Shown one piece after another: positions 33,169-42,900 of a stretch of DNA of 46,813 nucleotides. Source of the stretch: Acidobacteriota bacterium. GTDB taxonomy: Bacteria; Actinomycetota; Thermoleophilia; Gaiellales; Gaiellaceae. The stretch's first letter is position 1, and each line of letters starts with the position of its first letter. The notes below the pieces were generated by a model that had not been told where the DNA came from, ran no database searches, and saw only the letters and a program-made list of their open reading frames with translations. The position numbers and the translations under genes were made by a program. Location of the stretch: assembly GCA_028876365.1 (NCBI GenBank), contig JAGWRZ010000052.1:1-46813 (forward strand), read 5' to 3'.

Positions 33169-34121
33169 TCCCGCCGTCCGGCGCGACGGTGTTCGAGCGG
33201 ATGCTCGCCCTTCGCGCCGACGATCGCTTGAGGCGCTTGCTGCTGCGCGAACCGCGCGGCAGCGTCGCCGTTCACGCGAACCTCATCGTTCCGACGGCGC
33301 GCGACGACTGCGCGGCCGGCTTCATCATCATGGAGCCGACCGAGTATCCGGCGATGTCGGGGTCGAACACGATCTGCGTCGCGACCGTGCTGCTCGAGAC
33401 GGGCATGGTCGCGATGGAGGAGCCCGAGACGCGGCTTCGGCTCGAGGCGCCCGCCGGCGTCGTCGAGGTGACCGCCCGGTGCACGGACGGCAGATGCGAG
33501 AGCGTCGAGTTGACGAACGTCCCGAGTTTCGCCGACCGGCTCGACGCGCCGCTCGAAGTGGAGGGTCTCGGCACGATCGCCGTCGACGTCGCCTTCGGCG
33601 GCATGTGGTACGCGATCGCCGACGCGTCCGCGCTCGGCTTCACGCTCGCGCCGGACGAGGCACGCGAGCTCTCGCGCGTCGGGGAGCTCATCCGGATCGC
33701 ATCGCGCGAGCAGCTCCCGTGCGCGCATCCGGAGAACCCGGAGATCGCCGGCGTCAGCATCGTCGAGATCGCCGAGCCGTGGCGCGGCCGCGGCGCCGTC
33801 ACGAAGAACGCGGTCGTCGTCTCGCCCGGCCGGCTCGACCGCTCGGCGACGGGCACGGGGCTGTCGGCGCGCATGGCGGCGCTCCATGCCCGCGGCCTCA
33901 TGCGCGCAGGGGACACGATGACGCATGCGTCCGTCATCGGCTCGACGTTCGACGGTCGCATCGTCTCGGAGACGACGGTCGGCGGCCGGCCGGCGATCGT
34001 CCCCGCGATCTCCGGCAGCGCATGGATCACCGGCATCACGCAGGTCGTCGTCGATCCGTCCGATCCCTTCCCCGAGGGCTATCTGCTCTCGGACACGTGG
34101 CCGGGCGACGACATCCAGTAG
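33090..34121 (+). CDS. Proline racemase-family enzyme (hydroxyproline dehydratase/epimerase-like); start codon unclear
   Basis: About 343 aa. RVITVVGCHAGGEVGNVVVGG is the family N-terminus, but no ATG, GTG or TTG precedes it in frame. An ATC at 33090 sits where homologues begin, and the next usual start (GTG near 33166) would cut off the first strands. Active-site positions: MSGSNTI with Ser90 and DRSATGTG with Thr254, in place of the two Cys of proline racemase. A Thr at the second site is known from trans-3-hydroxy-L-proline dehydratases. Reaction therefore more likely dehydration than racemisation (inference). It overlaps the MFS frame by 79 bases. Confidence 0.8.
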   Translation: MRVDRVITVVGCHAGGEVGNVVVGGVIPPSGATVFERMLALRADDRLRRLLLREPRGSVAVHANLIVPTARDDCAAGFIIMEPTEYPAMSGSNTICVATVLLETGMVAMEEPETRLRLEAPAGVVEVTARCTDGRCESVELTNVPSFADRLDAPLEVEGLGTIAVDVAFGGMWYAIADASALGFTLAPDEARELSRVGELIRIASREQLPCAHPENPEIAGVSIVEIAEPWRGRGAVTKNAVVVSPGRLDRSATGTGLSARMAALHARGLMRAGDTMTHASVIGSTFDGRIVSETTVGGRPAIVPAISGSAWITGITQVVVDPSDPFPEGYLLSDTWPGDDIQ

Positions 34122-34122
34122 C

Positions 34123-36222
34123 TCAGCCCGAGGGGAACTCGATGGTGAACGTCGAGCCTCCGCCGGGCGTCGAGTCGACGGTGAGGCGGCCACCCATGCG
34201 CCGCGTCAGCTCGGCTGCGATGTAGAGGCCGAGGCCGGTCCCGCCGACGCCGCTCCGCTGGCCCGGATCGACGCGGAAGAACTTCTCGAAGATCCGCTCG
34301 TGCAGCTCGGGCGGGATGCCGACACCCTGGTCGCTGACGGCGAGGGTTGCTCCTCTCCTGCCGTTGCGCGTCGCGATGGCGACGACGCCGCCTCCGGGCG
34401 AGTACTTGACCGCGTTGTCGACGAGGTTTCCGAGAACCTGCAACAGGAGGTCGCGGTCCGCGGGCGCCGCCACGTCGCTCTCGCCCCCGACCTCGAAGGC
34501 GATCGACTCGGGCGCGGTCATCCGCGCGGCCCGCACGGCATCGTCGATGACGGGACCGAGCTCGACCGCGCGAATGGACACCTCGATGACCCCCGCATCG
34601 AGCCGTCCGGCGATCAACAGCTGATCGACGAGCGTGCGCAGCCGCTCCGACTCGTTCTCGATCATCTCGAGAAAGAGCTCCTGCTGCTCGGCCGGCATCT
34701 TCACGTCGGTTCGACGGAGGGACCGGATCGCCCCGTAGACCGCCGCGAGAGGCGTGCGCAGCTCGTGCGAGGCGGTCGCGACGAACTCCGAGCGGAGACG
34801 CTCGAGCTCGCGGTCCGCGGTGACGTCCCGTAGCGCGTAGACGAGGCCTTGCCCGAACGCCACCGCGCGCACGGCGAGCCAGCGCTCGACCGCGCCGTCG
34901 GCGAACGGCAGCACGGCGACGGGGGCGCCCTCGACCGTCGCGACGCCGGCCGCGAGATCCGCCCATCCGGGAATCGTGGCCGCCGGCCGACCGACGGCGT
35001 CCGCGGGGGCGATGCCGGTCATCCTGCTCGCCGCCGGGTTCCAGTAGCGGACGACCTCGTCCTCGTCGACGAGCACGACGCCGTCGGCGACGTACTCGAG
35101 CGCGCGCGCGGCGTCCGCCTGGCGCCGGACCTCGCGCAGCAGGAGCGCATTGTCGATCGCCTGCCCTCCGTGCGCGCCGAGCTGGACGGCGAGATCGACA
35201 TCGGTCTTCGTGTACTCCGGCGAGCGGCCGGTGCGAATGAGCGACAACGCGCCGAGCGCGCGCTCGCGCGCGATGAGCGGCACCGTGATCGCAGAGCGGA
35301 GCTCGAGCCGGCGGAGGATGTCGAGCAGCTCCTCGTCGCCGTTGCTCGCCGCGACGAGCAACTCGTCGTCGATCGTCGCCGTGAGCTGCGGCTCGTGCGT
35401 CCGCAGGACGGCCGGAACGCCGTAGGGCGAATCCGGATCCGGGGGATACCGATCGCCGAGCTCCTGCGCCCAGCGCACCATCTCCGGGTCGACGTGCGCC
35501 ACCGCGAGCCGCTCGATCCGCCCGCCGTCCTCCGAGAGCACGTCGACGCTGCACCAGTCGGCGAAGTCGGGAACCGCGAGACGCGCGACGCGGGCGAGCG
35601 TCTCGCGGTAGTCGAGCGACGAGGAGAGGAGATAGCTGGCGCCTGCCAGGAACGCCATGCGCCGCCGGTGCTCGTGCTCGCGCTCGAAGAGGCGCGTTCG
35701 CTCGAGCGCCTGCGCGACCTGATGGGCGAGCGTGGTCTTGAAGCGACGACGCTCGTCGCTGAACGGCTCGTTCTGCACGAACGAGAGCGCGAGTCCCCCG
35801 ATGGGACGGCCCTCGACGATCAGCGGCAGGCACGTGAGGGCGTGCCCCTCGTCCACGTGGTCGGCGAGCGCGGGGAACTGCTCGTCGCGCTCCTGCCGCG
35901 ACCGGAGGAACACGGGCTCGCCGCGCACGACGGCGCGCGAGAGCGGGAAGTCGTCGCTGAGCGGGAAGCTCAGCCATTCGCGCAAGCTCTCGTCGTCGTA
36001 GCCGTGGGAGGCGGCGATCTCGAGCGCCTCGCCGGACGGAGCGATCAGGGCGATGAGGCCGCGTGACGCTCCGGCCGCTTCGAGCCCCGTGCTCAGCACG
36101 GCGTCGAGGACTTGATCCGGGCTTCGCGCCTCCGCGAGCCGTTCGGAGACGCTCTGGAGGCGGTGGGCTAGTGCGAGCGCTTCCTCGACGTTCGAGGCGT
36201 CGCGGCCTTCACGTGGTTCCAT
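34123..36222 (-). CDS. Soluble sensor histidine kinase with two GAF and one PAS domain
   Basis: 699 aa. GAF domain 1 covers residues about 15-175, GAF domain 2 about 195-355, and a PAS domain about 360-470 (ADGVVLVDEDEVVRYWNPAASRMTG). Then HisKA with H-box FVATASHELRTPLAAVYG and HATPase_c with NLVDNAVKYS, SDQGVGIPPE and GGTGLGLYIA. No membrane helix, so it senses cytoplasmic signals. The start is the ATG at 36222, overlapping the response-regulator gene by 14 bases; the upstream frame to 36348 is antisense-like. Likely phosphorylates the regulator encoded just upstream. Confidence 0.92.
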   Translation of the reverse strand: MEPREGRDASNVEEALALAHRLQSVSERLAEARSPDQVLDAVLSTGLEAAGASRGLIALIAPSGEALEIAASHGYDDESLREWLSFPLSDDFPLSRAVVRGEPVFLRSRQERDEQFPALADHVDEGHALTCLPLIVEGRPIGGLALSFVQNEPFSDERRRFKTTLAHQVAQALERTRLFEREHEHRRRMAFLAGASYLLSSSLDYRETLARVARLAVPDFADWCSVDVLSEDGGRIERLAVAHVDPEMVRWAQELGDRYPPDPDSPYGVPAVLRTHEPQLTATIDDELLVAASNGDEELLDILRRLELRSAITVPLIARERALGALSLIRTGRSPEYTKTDVDLAVQLGAHGGQAIDNALLLREVRRQADAARALEYVADGVVLVDEDEVVRYWNPAASRMTGIAPADAVGRPAATIPGWADLAAGVATVEGAPVAVLPFADGAVERWLAVRAVAFGQGLVYALRDVTADRELERLRSEFVATASHELRTPLAAVYGAIRSLRRTDVKMPAEQQELFLEMIENESERLRTLVDQLLIAGRLDAGVIEVSIRAVELGPVIDDAVRAARMTAPESIAFEVGGESDVAAPADRDLLLQVLGNLVDNAVKYSPGGGVVAIATRNGRRGATLAVSDQGVGIPPELHERIFEKFFRVDPGQRSGVGGTGLGLYIAAELTRRMGGRLTVDSTPGGGSTFTIEFPSG

Positions 36223-36709
36223 GAAGCATCTCGTGTTGCAGCTGTTCGCGTTCTCCGCGCTCCAGTCGCTCCAGGATCGTCTCGAGCTGCGCGGCCAGCG
36301 CCACCGGGTCGAACGGCTTTGCGATGTAGCCGACCGCGCCGAGCGCAACCGCCGCCTCGCGGTCGGCGTCCTCGGCGCGCGCGGTGAGGAAGACGATCGG
36401 CACGGAGCCGCCGAGGTCGCGTGCGACCTGCCATCCGTCGACGACGGGCATCATCGCGTCGAGCAGGACGAGGTCGACCTGCTCACGGCGGAGGAGCTCG
36501 AGCGCCTCTTCTCCGTTCGCGGCCTCGACGACCTCGATCCCGGACGCGACCAGGTTGAAGCGGCACACCATGCGGATGGCCGGGTCGTCGTCGACGACGA
36601 ATACCCTGCGCGTCGCCGCCGGGCGCGACGAGCCCGCGCGCGCGTGGAGCCGTTCCGGGCCCTCGCCGTGGGCGTGACCGGCGCACTGCCACACGCCGAG
36701 CTGCCGCAT
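36209..36709 (-). CDS. Single-domain response regulator
   Basis: 166 aa from the ATG at 36709; other starts are possible because the first 45 residues (GVWQCAGHAHGEGPERL...) are not part of the domain. The REC domain shows VFVVDDDPAIRM (acid pair), LVLLDAMMPVVDGW (phospho-acceptor Asp), VFLTARAED (Thr) and YIAKPFDP (Lys). There is no output domain, so it would act by protein contacts or in a phosphorelay. It overlaps the kinase gene and is probably its partner. Confidence 0.88.
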   Translation of the reverse strand: MRQLGVWQCAGHAHGEGPERLHARAGSSRPAATRRVFVVDDDPAIRMVCRFNLVASGIEVVEAANGEEALELLRREQVDLVLLDAMMPVVDGWQVARDLGGSVPIVFLTARAEDADREAAVALGAVGYIAKPFDPVALAAQLETILERLERGEREQLQHEMLHGTT

Positions 36710-36830
36710 CGGCTTCCGCCGGCGGGGCCGCGCCGGCCCTGTCACTCGCCCGCTGAGACCCCCCACCACGGATCGGATTGTTACCACACCTGCGCGCGGT
36801 GACACGGCCGCCGTCATCCAGCTGGCCCGC
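36710..36830 (-). promoter_or_regulatory. Spacer before the two-component pair, with weak promoter and hairpin
   Basis: 121 bases without a gene. On the minus strand GTGTCA and TAACAA(T), about 16 bases apart, could form a promoter for the regulator/kinase pair. A hairpin CCGCTCA (36827-36833)/TGAGCGG (36842-36848) overlaps the stop of the upstream membrane-protein gene and may end its transcript. Confidence 0.3.
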
Positions 36831-38426
36831 TCACTCTCCGCTGAGCGGACCCCCGATCACGGGACGACCCGGAACGGCGACGAGGACGCGGTACCGGCGC
36901 GGCGTGCCGATCAGCCCGCGGAGGAGCGTCCGGTCCCAGGTGGGGAGAACCGCGCAGCCCTGAGCCTGCGCGTCGGTGATGCGTGTCGCGAGGACGACCG
37001 CTTGCCCGACGACTCGCGGTTCGACGGCGATCACGGCCGCCCGTGACGGAAGCGCCTGCGTCCAGATCCTCCAGCAGAGCCGGTGCGCGGGCCGCACGAT
37101 CCGAAGCGACGCCGCGCCGCTCGCACCGCGACCTCCGGACAGAGCCGACAACGCCGCGCTCCGGGTGTAGCCGGCTTCGGCCGAGGAGAGGCTGACGAGC
37201 TGCAGCCCGGCGACGGCCGCGACGACGAACGCGAGCCGCACCCGCGCGGGGCCGAACCGCGCCCAGTCGCCTCGGGGGACGAGCAGCCCGAGCTGGACGG
37301 CCATGACGAGCATGGCGCACACGATCCACACCGAGGCGTAGTGGAGACCGAGCGTGTCCGATCTGACCCAGAGCGCGAGCACCCACGCGGGGCCGAGCCG
37401 GGGCCACCGCAGCGCCACCGGGACCGCGAGCAGGAGGAGGTAGTGACCCCAGACGATCGGGCTGAGCACGAAGCACGCCGCGAGCGCGAGGCGGAAGACG
37501 AGCTCGTCGTCCGAGCGTCTCGTGTAGGCGAGGCAGAGGAGCGCGACGCCGGCGAGGGCGGCGAGCACGGTCGCAACGGTCGGCTCGGCGCCCAGGCCGA
37601 CGAGCAGCGAGGTGAACGAGTAGCTGAACGTCTGCTCGTACGCGGCGAGCGCATGGAGAAGCGAGGGATAGGACAGGATCGTCGACTCGCCGAGCGGCAG
37701 CCACGCGAGCACGCACAGAAGCCCGGCGAGCACCGCCGCGAGCACCGCCGAGCGGAGGCGCCGCGTGAACGCGAGCCAGAAGAGGAGGGGCGCGAGGAAC
37801 ACCTTCGAGAGCGCGAGCACGGCGGCGAGCACGGCCGCGAGCACGACGCGGTCCCGGTACCGCCACAGGAGCGCGAGAAGGAGGAGCATGGGCGGCCCGA
37901 GGGTTCCGAGGCGAACGCTGTGCTCGGCCGGCAGCGTCAGCATGAGCGCGCCGAAACAGCGCCAGTCGCGCACGCCGACGACGCGCAGGGCGAGTGCGAT
38001 GGACGCGATCGAGAGGACGAGCCACAGCAGGAGGGCGACCGTGTAGGGGAGCAGCGCGAACGGTGCGAGCAAGAGCGCGGTCGGAGCCGGGTAGACGAAC
38101 TCCTGCTTGTCGGCGAGAGCGGCGAGCGAGTCGCGCGGATACGGCGACGCGCCGTGGAGGTAGGCGCGCGCTCCGTCGTAGAAGGCCCGGAAGTCCCAGC
38201 CGAGCCCGTGCTGGGCGATCAGCCGGCCCATGAGGAAGGTCGGGAGGACGGCGAAGAGCGTCAGCCAGAACGCCTGCCTCGCCCACCGTGGCAGGCGCGC
38301 CGACCGGAGGTCCGGATCGCGGATGGCGAGCTCCCCGGCGCTCACTGCGTCGCTCGCCGCGGCCTCATCGCGAGGCGACGATACGGGGTCGGCCGTGCGC
38401 GAACAAGGCTTCTGCGTGCTGGTCAA
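36831..38426 (-). CDS. GT87/DUF2029-type polyprenol-phosphate-sugar-dependent membrane glycosyltransferase
   Basis: 531 aa from a TTG at 38426, giving (M)TSTQKPCSR. A GTG 108 bases downstream, giving (M)SAGELAIRD, is an alternative. After a polar 50-residue tail come about ten membrane helices. The first loop GLGWDFRAFYDGARAYLHGASPYP is the hallmark of GT87 mannosyltransferases, with the acidic DF pair. A 120-residue C-terminal domain carries no recognised fold. Likely adds a mannose or similar sugar to an envelope glycolipid on the outer face. Acceptor unknown. Confidence 0.75.
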   Translation of the reverse strand: MTSTQKPCSRTADPVSSPRDEAAASDAVSAGELAIRDPDLRSARLPRWARQAFWLTLFAVLPTFLMGRLIAQHGLGWDFRAFYDGARAYLHGASPYPRDSLAALADKQEFVYPAPTALLLAPFALLPYTVALLLWLVLSIASIALALRVVGVRDWRCFGALMLTLPAEHSVRLGTLGPPMLLLLALLWRYRDRVVLAAVLAAVLALSKVFLAPLLFWLAFTRRLRSAVLAAVLAGLLCVLAWLPLGESTILSYPSLLHALAAYEQTFSYSFTSLLVGLGAEPTVATVLAALAGVALLCLAYTRRSDDELVFRLALAACFVLSPIVWGHYLLLLAVPVALRWPRLGPAWVLALWVRSDTLGLHYASVWIVCAMLVMAVQLGLLVPRGDWARFGPARVRLAFVVAAVAGLQLVSLSSAEAGYTRSAALSALSGGRGASGAASLRIVRPAHRLCWRIWTQALPSRAAVIAVEPRVVGQAVVLATRITDAQAQGCAVLPTWDRTLLRGLIGTPRRYRVLVAVPGRPVIGGPLSGE

Positions 38427-38497
38427 CCGGCTCTTAACACGCGGGCCGGAAACGCTTAACGAAGACGGCAGACGGGCGGGCCTACCCTCCATGCGAG

Positions 38498-39238
38498 GTG
38501 GCCGGCCGCGCCCTTCTCGTGCTCCTCGTCGCCCTCGCGGGCGCGGGCAGCGCGTCAGCCGGGTTTCCGGCGTTCGGCGCAGGCTGTCGCCGCGCGGACT
38601 TCCCGAGCGGCACCGCCGAGGTTCGCGCGGAGCTCTGCGCCGCGTCGAGGAAGTCGGCCGCGGTCGTCGTCCTGCACGGCTGCGGCGGCTTCTCCACCTT
38701 CGATCACCGGATCGTCGCGACGCTGCCGCGGTTCGGGATCTCGACGCTCGACGTCGACTATTTCCAGCCGACGCCGCCGCCGGGAACGCGCGGATTCTGC
38801 AACGCCCACGGCCGCGTCTCCGGGGCATTCGCCACCTGGGTCGCCGAAGCGCGGGACGCCGCGCGGTCTCTCCGGAGACTCGGCTACCGGCACATCGGGA
38901 TCGTCGGATGGTCGCTCGGGGGCGGGGTCGCGCTCGCGAGCGCGGCAACGCCGCCGTCCGCGCGCGCGTTCGGGGCCGTCGCCGGGTTCTCGACCGGAGC
39001 CCGCCACGCGGCGGCGTTCGCGCGCGATCTCCCGCCGACGATCCTGCTCTCCGGCGGCCGCACGGATGCGATCCCGCTCGCGCAGACGCTGCCGCTCTAC
39101 CGTGCCCTGCAGCGCGCGCACGTTCCCGCCGCTCTCTACGTCTACGCGCACGGCTCGCACGACTGGCCCGGTCGGCAGGGAACGATCGGCATCGCGCGGG
39201 CCGCCGCCTTTCTCTGCCGCTACCTCAGCTGCGGCTGA
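38498..39238 (+). CDS. Secreted alpha/beta hydrolase (dienelactone hydrolase-like)
   Basis: 246 aa from a GTG. A signal peptide runs to about residue 20 (RALLVLLVALAGAGSASA). Hydrolase features are VVLHGCGGFSTFD (oxyanion strand), GIVGWSLGGGVALA (nucleophile Ser), LLSGGRTDAIPLA (acid) and YAHGSHDWPG (His). Several Cys may form disulfides. TACCCT lies nine bases before the GTG. Divergent from the GT87-type gene. Substrate unknown; probably a carboxylester or dienelactone-like compound outside the cell. Confidence 0.8.
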   Translation: MAGRALLVLLVALAGAGSASAGFPAFGAGCRRADFPSGTAEVRAELCAASRKSAAVVVLHGCGGFSTFDHRIVATLPRFGISTLDVDYFQPTPPPGTRGFCNAHGRVSGAFATWVAEARDAARSLRRLGYRHIGIVGWSLGGGVALASAATPPSARAFGAVAGFSTGARHAAAFARDLPPTILLSGGRTDAIPLAQTLPLYRALQRAHVPAALYVYAHGSHDWPGRQGTIGIARAAAFLCRYLSCG

Positions 39239-39322
39239 CGGCGGCGAGACGAGTTCTCGGCCGTCCATCCGGTCGGTGGGCTACATCTCCGCTGCGCAGG
39301 CGCGTCCGTCGAAGGAGCCGCA

Positions 39323-39877
39323 ATGTGGCATGCCGTCTTCCATCTGCAGGTCAGCGTTGCCGAGAAGGTCGTGCGCACGGTCCTGATCTACCTCTTCCTC
39401 CTCGTCGCGCTGCGGTTCTTTGGCAAGCGCGAGCTCGGCCAGGCGAACACCCTGGATCTCGTGGTCCTGCTCCTCGTCGCGAACGCCGTTCAGAACGGGA
39501 TCATCGGCAACGACGTCTCGGTCACGGGTGCGATCGTCGGCGCCGTCGTTCTCTTCGGGCTGAACAGCCTGTTCGCGCGCGGCGTCTTCCGCTTCCCGTG
39601 GCTCTCCGCGCTGCTCGAGGGTGAGCCGAGCCTTCTGATCGAGGACGGAAGGCCCAACCTCAAGGTGCTGCGCCGTGAATGCATCTCGTTGCCCGAGCTG
39701 CGCGGCATCGCCCGCCGTCAGGGGTTCCCCGACCTCGGCTCGGTCGATACCGCGATCCTCGAGACGAACGGCGTCGTCACCATGTTCAACGCGGACGAGC
39801 CGTGCCACTATCACCCGGATCACCCCGCCGTGCCGCTCGGGCTGCGCATCGGCAAGCGGCGCCGCGGGCCGGAATAG
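39323..39877 (+). CDS. DUF421 membrane protein (YetF-like)
   Basis: 184 aa, ATG preceded by GAAGGAG. Three membrane helices occupy residues 10-85. The motif RFFGKRELGQANTLDLVVLLLVANAVQNG is diagnostic. The cytoplasmic YetF domain follows (PSLLIEDGRPNLKVLRRECISLPELRGIARRQGF). In Bacillus, relatives are linked to spore or stress physiology, but molecular function is unknown. Stands alone between two unrelated plus-strand genes. Confidence 0.9.
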   Translation: MWHAVFHLQVSVAEKVVRTVLIYLFLLVALRFFGKRELGQANTLDLVVLLLVANAVQNGIIGNDVSVTGAIVGAVVLFGLNSLFARGVFRFPWLSALLEGEPSLLIEDGRPNLKVLRRECISLPELRGIARRQGFPDLGSVDTAILETNGVVTMFNADEPCHYHPDHPAVPLGLRIGKRRRGPE

Positions 39878-39952
39878 GGCGCGGCCGCGGCGCGCAGCCG
39901 TCGTCATGGGGAGGCCCGGAGCCTGCTAGCGTCGCCGGGTACGGAGCACGAG

Positions 39953-42900
39953 CTGTTCTTTCGGCTCTTCGGTCGGGTCACGGTGGAGGCCGGCGGCGTC
40001 GCCGTCACGCCCGCCGGAGCGAAGCAGCGTGCGCTGCTGGCGCTCCTGCTGCTTCATCCGAACGAGGTCCTGTCCGTCGACCGGCTGATCGACGGGCTGT
40101 GGGGTGCGGAGCCTCCGGCGACGGCCGCCTCGGCGTTGCGGGTTCACGTGGCGAAGCTGCGGAAGATCCTTCCCCGGAGTGTGGCCGTCTCGCTCGCGAC
40201 GCGTTCCCCCGGCTACGTCCTCGAAGTGGACCGCGACCTCGTGGACGTCCACCGGTTCGAGCGGCTCCACTCCGAGGGAAACCGGGCGCTCGCCGCCGGC
40301 GAGCCGTCACGGGCGGTGGAATCCTTTCGTGCTGCGCTTGCGCTCTGGCACGGGCCGCCGCTCGCCGAGCTCGCAGATGCGCCGTTCGCCCCACTCGTAT
40401 GTCTGCGGCTGGAGGAGTCGAAGCTCGGCTGCATCAGCGGCCGGATCGAGTGCGACCTGGAGCTCGGCGCCGACGCCGAGCTCCTCCCCGAGCTCGACTC
40501 GCTCGTGGCCGAGAATCCGCTCCACGAGCGTTTCCGTGAGCAGCTGATGCTCGCGCTCTATCGCTCCGGCCGACAGGCCGAGGCGCTCGAGACCTATCGC
40601 GAGGCGCGCCACCTCTTCGCAGCGGAGCTCGGGCTCGAGCCGGCGCCCGAGCTGCGCCGACTCGAACGGGCGATCCTTCGGCAGGAGTCCACGCTCGGAT
40701 CGCCTGCGCCCCGCCTGCCCGAGCGAGACGACGCCTTCGAGGGTGCGCAGAGGCCGGTGACCTTCGTGGCGGCGAGCGTGGCCGGGCCCCGGCCGCCGCA
40801 TGCCGACGGGGAATCCGGCGAGGTCGTGCGTCCGCTGCTGGACGCGGTCTTCGAGCTCGGGGGACGCATCGAGACCTTCCAGGAGGCCGGGCTCGTCTGT
40901 TGCTTCGGGCGGCCGGCCGTGCGCGAGGACGATCCGGAGCGGGCCGCGTCGTTGGCGCTGGAGCTCGGTGCGCGCGCACGCCGACACGCGCTGACCGTGC
41001 AGATCGGCGTGGCGACGGGAACGGCGGCGAACGCCTCCGCCCTCGCCGAGCGCCTGCGGCAGGTCGCGCCGGCCGGCGGGATCCTCGTCAGCGCCGCCAC
41101 CCATCGCCTCGTGCGAGCCGGCTTCGACTGGACGCCGACGCGCCTCCATCTCGACGGATCGGCGGCAGAGCCGCTGCTTGCCTTCGAGCTGCTCGACCGG
41201 GTCGCGGCCCGGTCGGGCGTTCGGCGCCCGGGCGGACGATCGAGCAGACTGCGGGGCAGGAGCGCCGAGCTGTCGACGCTCCGCGAGGCGCTTGCGGCAG
41301 CTGGCAGCGGCACGGGGCAGCTCGTCCTCGTCGGCGGGGAGGCCGGCATCGGCAAGTCGCGCCTGCTCACCGAGTTGCGACGGACGGCACGCACCGACAT
41401 GCGCTGGCTGGAAGGGCGCTGCCTCGCCTCGGGTATGGGCACCCCCTACCTGCCATACGTCGAATTGCTCTCGGAGCACTTCGGCTGGGTGCCCGAGGAC
41501 GATGCGGATGGGCGGGAGCACTCGATTGCAGCATCGGTCCTCGAGCTCTCGCGCCTCGAGCTCCTGCCGAGCGAGCGCGTCGAGGAAACCGTCCGCTTCC
41601 TGACCAGACTGCTCGTCCCGACACGCCCGCGCACCGACGCGCCCGGCAACCTCGATCCGGAGCGCGTTCGCAACGGGACCTTCGCAGCCGTACGCGACTT
41701 CTTGCTCGCGCTCGCGTCGGAGCAACCGCTGACGCTCGTGCTCGACGACCTGCACTGGGCGGACGCGCTGTCTCTCGACCTCACGGGCTCGCTCATGTCG
41801 ACGTTGGGCGAGGCCGGCGCGCTCCTCGTCTGCATCGCACGCACCCAGCCGGCGCATCGTTGGCGGCGGCTCGTCACGCTCGGCTCCCATTCGCGCGGGC
41901 GCGCCTGCCGAACGATCGAGCTCACCGGGCTCTCCGCGAAGGACATGCGCTCGCTCGCGCGCGATCTCGTCCCGGCCGCGCAGCTCACGCCCGACATCGA
42001 ACGGCGGCTCGTCGACGCGTGTCAGGGCAATCCGTTCTTTCTGGAGGAGCTCGCGCAGACGATGCCGAGAGACGATGCGCCGCCCGAGCTCCCGGCAAGC
42101 GTCCAGACCGTCATTCTGAGCCGCGTCGACGCGCTCCTCGAGCGTCAGCGTGACGTGCTGGCGGCCGCATCGGTGATCGGCAGGCTGTTTCCGGTCAGGC
42201 TGCTGGGCGACGTGGCCGGAGAGGAAGATCTCGAGCGAACGCTCTTCGATCTCGAGCAGCTCGGGCTCGTACGCGAAGACAGGGTCGTGCCGGAGGAGCA
42301 GTACTGCTTCAAGCACGTGCTCACGCAGGAAGCCGTCTACGCCGGCCTGTCGACGGCCAGGCGACGGTCGCTGCACGATGCGGTCGTGACGTCTCTCCTT
42401 CGGCTGTACTCCGACCGCCTCGACGAGCGATGCGAGCAGATCGCCCACCACGCCGAGCGCGGCTCCGACCGCGGTCTCGCCGCCCGGTATCTCTTCCTCG
42501 CGGGCGAGAAAGCCGCCGGCGCGTTTCTCGTCACGAGCGCGGTCGACTACTACGAGCGCGCGCGTGCAGCCGCCGAGGCGAGCGACGCCGGGATCGACCG
42601 CGAGTCGATCGACGAGCGACTCGGCGATGCGCTCATGCCGGCGGGAAAGCACGACGAGGCGGCACGAGCGTTCGAGCGCGCCCTTGCGGCTGCGAAGCCG
42701 CGTCCCATCACGAAAGCGCGGCTCGAGCGGAAGCTCGCGGAGTGCAACCGTGTCCGGCGTCGTCCGGCGGAAGCGCTCGCAGGGCTCGCGCGCGCGCGAC
42801 AGTTGCTCTCACGGAGCTCGGCAGCGAACGTGGATGGGCGCGGCGAGGAGCTCGCCGAGACCGAGCTCATCGGGCTCGGCGTGAGGTACTTCTTCTCGCC

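Noticed and set aside
31677-34121. An 814-residue plus-strand open frame suggesting an MFS-racemase fusion
   Set aside because: The first part is the pump gene in the wrong frame (Arg/Pro-rich), so there is no fusion protein; only the racemase part is real.
40307-42652. A 781-residue minus-strand frame opposite the SARP gene
   Set aside because: Low-complexity antisense reading; the plus strand carries all expected domain motifs.
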